Shown one piece after another: positions 62,323 through 64,000 of a stretch of DNA of 64,000 bases. The number at the start of each line of letters is the position of its first letter. Within the stretch, counting starts at the first letter, position 1. The DNA lies in contig CAXBDK010000018.1 in the NCBI GenBank assembly GCA_963974715.1, positions 1-64,000 on the forward strand, written 5' to 3'. The position numbers and the translations under genes are program-made. The notes beneath the pieces are model-generated. The model had not been told where the DNA came from, ran no database searches, and saw nothing but the letters and a program-made list of their open reading frames with translations. The DNA is from Sediminicola sp963974715 (GTDB taxonomy: Bacteria; Bacteroidota; Bacteroidia; Flavobacteriales; Flavobacteriaceae).

Positions 62323-62634
62323 TTACATATCTATCCAATTCCCATCCTTATCGGCATACAATACACCTTGGGTACCGTCTTCCAACGCAACTTCCAATTT
62401 ATACTGCTCGGCCTCGTTTACGCTCGCCTTGTTGATAGTGGCGGTTGGATAGTTCTGTGATACCGCGGCGGTAATGGCCTCTGGCAGTTCACTGGATTCT
62501 ATCTCGGTAAAATTGTCCTGGGTGGCCTCTTGGGCGGTGGCCTGTGTGGCGTCGTCCTGTGGCGCCCCTGTTTCCTGTGCAAATGCTGTCATACTTCCCA
62601 ATGCCAATGCGGCTACGAATAATATCTTTTTCAT
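62323..62634 (-). CDS. Small secreted PepSY-like protein
   Basis: A 103-residue exported protein from the ATG at 62634, chosen because it begins the signal peptide MKKILFVAALALGSMTAFAQ; the frame itself opens 72 bases earlier. After a low-complexity linker rich in A, T, Q and D (about 21-42), one PepSY-like (PF11396-type) domain follows: ELPEAITAAVSQNYPTATI, then YKLEVALEDGTQGVLYADKDG near the end (cited by YKLEVALEDG and YADKDGNW). Such proteins are common periplasmic proteins of unknown function in Bacteroidota. It is a single-gene unit with its own terminator. Confidence 0.85.
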   Translation of the reverse strand: MKKILFVAALALGSMTAFAQETGAPQDDATQATAQEATQDNFTEIESSELPEAITAAVSQNYPTATINKASVNEAEQYKLEVALEDGTQGVLYADKDGNWIDM

Positions 62635-62910
62635 GATGTGAAATTTTATATGGTTAAACTTGATAGGTATATTGAAATAAATATGCCAGATCATCCCTAA
62701 CTCCACTAATTACGAATAACCCGTTTATAATCAGATAACTATAGCACCTTTCGTGATTTGTACCGAAATACAACAGTGTGTATTTCTGTGTAGTCCCGTA
62801 AAATATCGGGTAGTCTTTACACGGCAAGTGTCCATTGGACGGGTTAGGGACAGTGCGACAAGTAAAACTTACTCCTATAGGGGCCAAACAGGACCTACCC
62901 AATATGTCCC
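62635..62910. other. Intergenic region, no gene
   Basis: The 276 bases between the PepSY-like gene and the end of the beta-propeller gene. The part next to 62635 is AT-rich and should contain the PepSY-like gene promoter. Nothing else is recognised. Confidence 0.4.
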
Positions 62911-64000
62911 CTAAAAACTTTTAAGTGAAATTACCGCAGTGCGGACTTGTGATATCCCATTTTCGGAATCGGTCCATGCAAAATAAATATGATCGTCCGC
63001 CCGTTCCATTTGGGGGAATCCACTGCTCCTGGAACCGTCCATGGGGGCGACAGGGATGGGGACCGATCTGGTACCGGAACTGTTTACTTTCACGACCTGA
63101 AGATGGACCTTTCCATTTACGGTTGCCATCCAGCTTATAAGGGCATTTTGCCCATCCAGCAATTCAATGTCCACCCTGCCGAGGGCAAGGTCGTCTACCA
63201 AGATCGGCTCCGAAAAATCTTCGCCCCCGTTTTGGGAGAAGGCCACCTTTACTTTTGGTGCGCCGTTTGCCGCGGTAAACCAGGCCACGGCCACATTGTT
63301 GCCGATGGCATCCACTTTGGGGCCATTGACCGGACAGCCATTTATTTCCCATCCGTCATCATGGACAGGTTTGGGTACGGTCCATTGCCCGTTTACCCGC
63401 CTGCCAATGGCGATATCCCTAATTTCTTGGTCCGTCCGGTCCCTGTATACCACTATAGGCCCGTTATCGGTCATTGCCGTGGTGGTCTGGCAGCAACTAC
63501 AGGTCTTTCCATCCAGCAGAAATTCGTTGCGTACCGAGCCATCGGGCGATACCTCCGCCACCCTTATGCCCATGGAACCTTCATGGCCATCATGTCCGTG
63601 GCCATTGTGGGATTGCATTTCCCTGCCGTCCAGCCACGTAATAAAAAAAGAATTTTCCAAATAAGGAATCGCCGAGACAAAACCGTGTTCGGTCTTTGTC
63701 CCATCGGTATGTAAGGGCAGATCGGTACGCCATTCGGAGGTTCCCTCGGAAAGTAGGTTGAGTGCGATATCATAGGCAAAGGTCTCTTTTGAGGACTTGC
63801 GAAGAATATGGGACATTAAATTTCCGTTGTTTTCCGAAATAGCAGGGAAGTCGGCCCAATTTACGAACCACTCCGTTCCCCGTATAATTTCCTTGGGCGA
63901 TCCCCACTTTCCTTCGATCAATTGGGAATAGTTCAACTGTGCCGTGCTATCGTTTATTTGTTCGACCCATGATAAAAACAATTTACCGTCATTGCCGAAG
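62911..64000 (-). CDS. Partial sialidase/BNR-like beta-propeller protein
   Basis: The frame runs off the window: codons before the first internal start candidate (a TTG at 63981) continue open to base 64000, encoding FGNDGK before LFLSWVEQ, so the N-terminus lies outside. The visible 360 or so residues look like a propeller of sialidase/BNR type, with repeated pattern ISENNGNLM, SFFITWLDGRE, GPIVVYRDRTDQEIRDIAI, NNVAVAWFTAANG, KVAFSQNGGEDF and HIYFAWTDSE. A cysteine cluster CSCC lies between blades (DGKTCSCCQTT). No sialidase Arg triad can be assigned. Export and function remain open. Confidence 0.78.
   Translation of the reverse strand, partial: FGNDGKLFLSWVEQINDSTAQLNYSQLIEGKWGSPKEIIRGTEWFVNWADFPAISENNGNLMSHILRKSSKETFAYDIALNLLSEGTSEWRTDLPLHTDGTKTEHGFVSAIPYLENSFFITWLDGREMQSHNGHGHDGHEGSMGIRVAEVSPDGSVRNEFLLDGKTCSCCQTTTAMTDNGPIVVYRDRTDQEIRDIAIGRRVNGQWTVPKPVHDDGWEINGCPVNGPKVDAIGNNVAVAWFTAANGAPKVKVAFSQNGGEDFSEPILVDDLALGRVDIELLDGQNALISWMATVNGKVHLQVVKVNSSGTRSVPIPVAPMDGSRSSGFPQMERADDHIYFAWTDSENGISQVRTAVISLKSF

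Overview
The window is chromosomal DNA of a bacterium of the phylum Bacteroidota, most likely the family Flavobacteriaceae. Supporting this are a SusC/SusD pair, three very large surface proteins ending in the type IX secretion (T9SS) type B sorting domain with PorP/SprF partners, LytS/LytTR signalling, REC-only regulators paired with PAS histidine kinases, and starts without clear Shine-Dalgarno sites. I do not name a genus. I see no rRNA, tRNA, CRISPR array, prophage or intact insertion sequence.

Layout. 1-584: gene-free, short GTTATG-type repeats. 585-4545: a compact operon for a Kai-type system, KaiC, two different KaiB proteins, a PAS histidine kinase and a REC-only response regulator, with no kaiA. 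4546-6092: a gene-free repeat island with three kinds of palindromic or interspersed repeat. 6093-10118: a PaoABC-type periplasmic molybdenum aldehyde oxidoreductase. 10417-12621 (minus): an isoquinoline-oxidoreductase-like molybdenum subunit without its small subunit. 12939-14441: a lipoprotein cytochrome c fused to VCBS repeats. 14520-23003 (minus): SusC, SusD and a VCBS/ASPIC-UnbV lipoprotein. 23613-28961: a GMC dehydrogenase with its Tat-exported small subunit, a Tat-exported Gfo/Idh/MocA oxidoreductase and an Sde182/DUF1593 nucleoside-hydrolase-like protein. Together these suggest periplasmic oxidation and uptake of sugars or sugar-like compounds.

29055-42999: mixed genes: a CsgG-like protein, a LytS/LytTR pair, a PQQ sugar dehydrogenase, a sortilin-like beta-propeller protein, an esterase interrupted by one in-frame stop, a REC-only regulator, a stress-type SDR, a fasciclin protein, an MpaB-like/DoxX pair and a small winged-helix regulator. 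A 223-bp interspersed repeat near 39.0 kb matches one near 5.1 kb.

43374-56259 (minus) is the most unusual region. Three T9SS adhesins (1080, 1058 and 1235 residues) have unrelated N-terminal halves (LamG-like, beta-helix, C-type lectin), but their thrombospondin-type-3 and sorting domains are identical or nearly so. Two are each followed 31 bp later by a PorP/SprF gene. These two PorP genes, with the adjoining C-terminal coding region, are identical by eye over about 1.37 kb. A PorP fragment marks a lost module. This looks like an array in which passengers vary while the secretion and anchoring module is kept uniform by recombination.

56895-64000: a DUF308-like membrane protein, a Crp/Fnr regulator, a REC regulator translationally linked to a five-PAS histidine kinase, a PepSY-like secreted protein and a partial beta-propeller protein running off the window edge.
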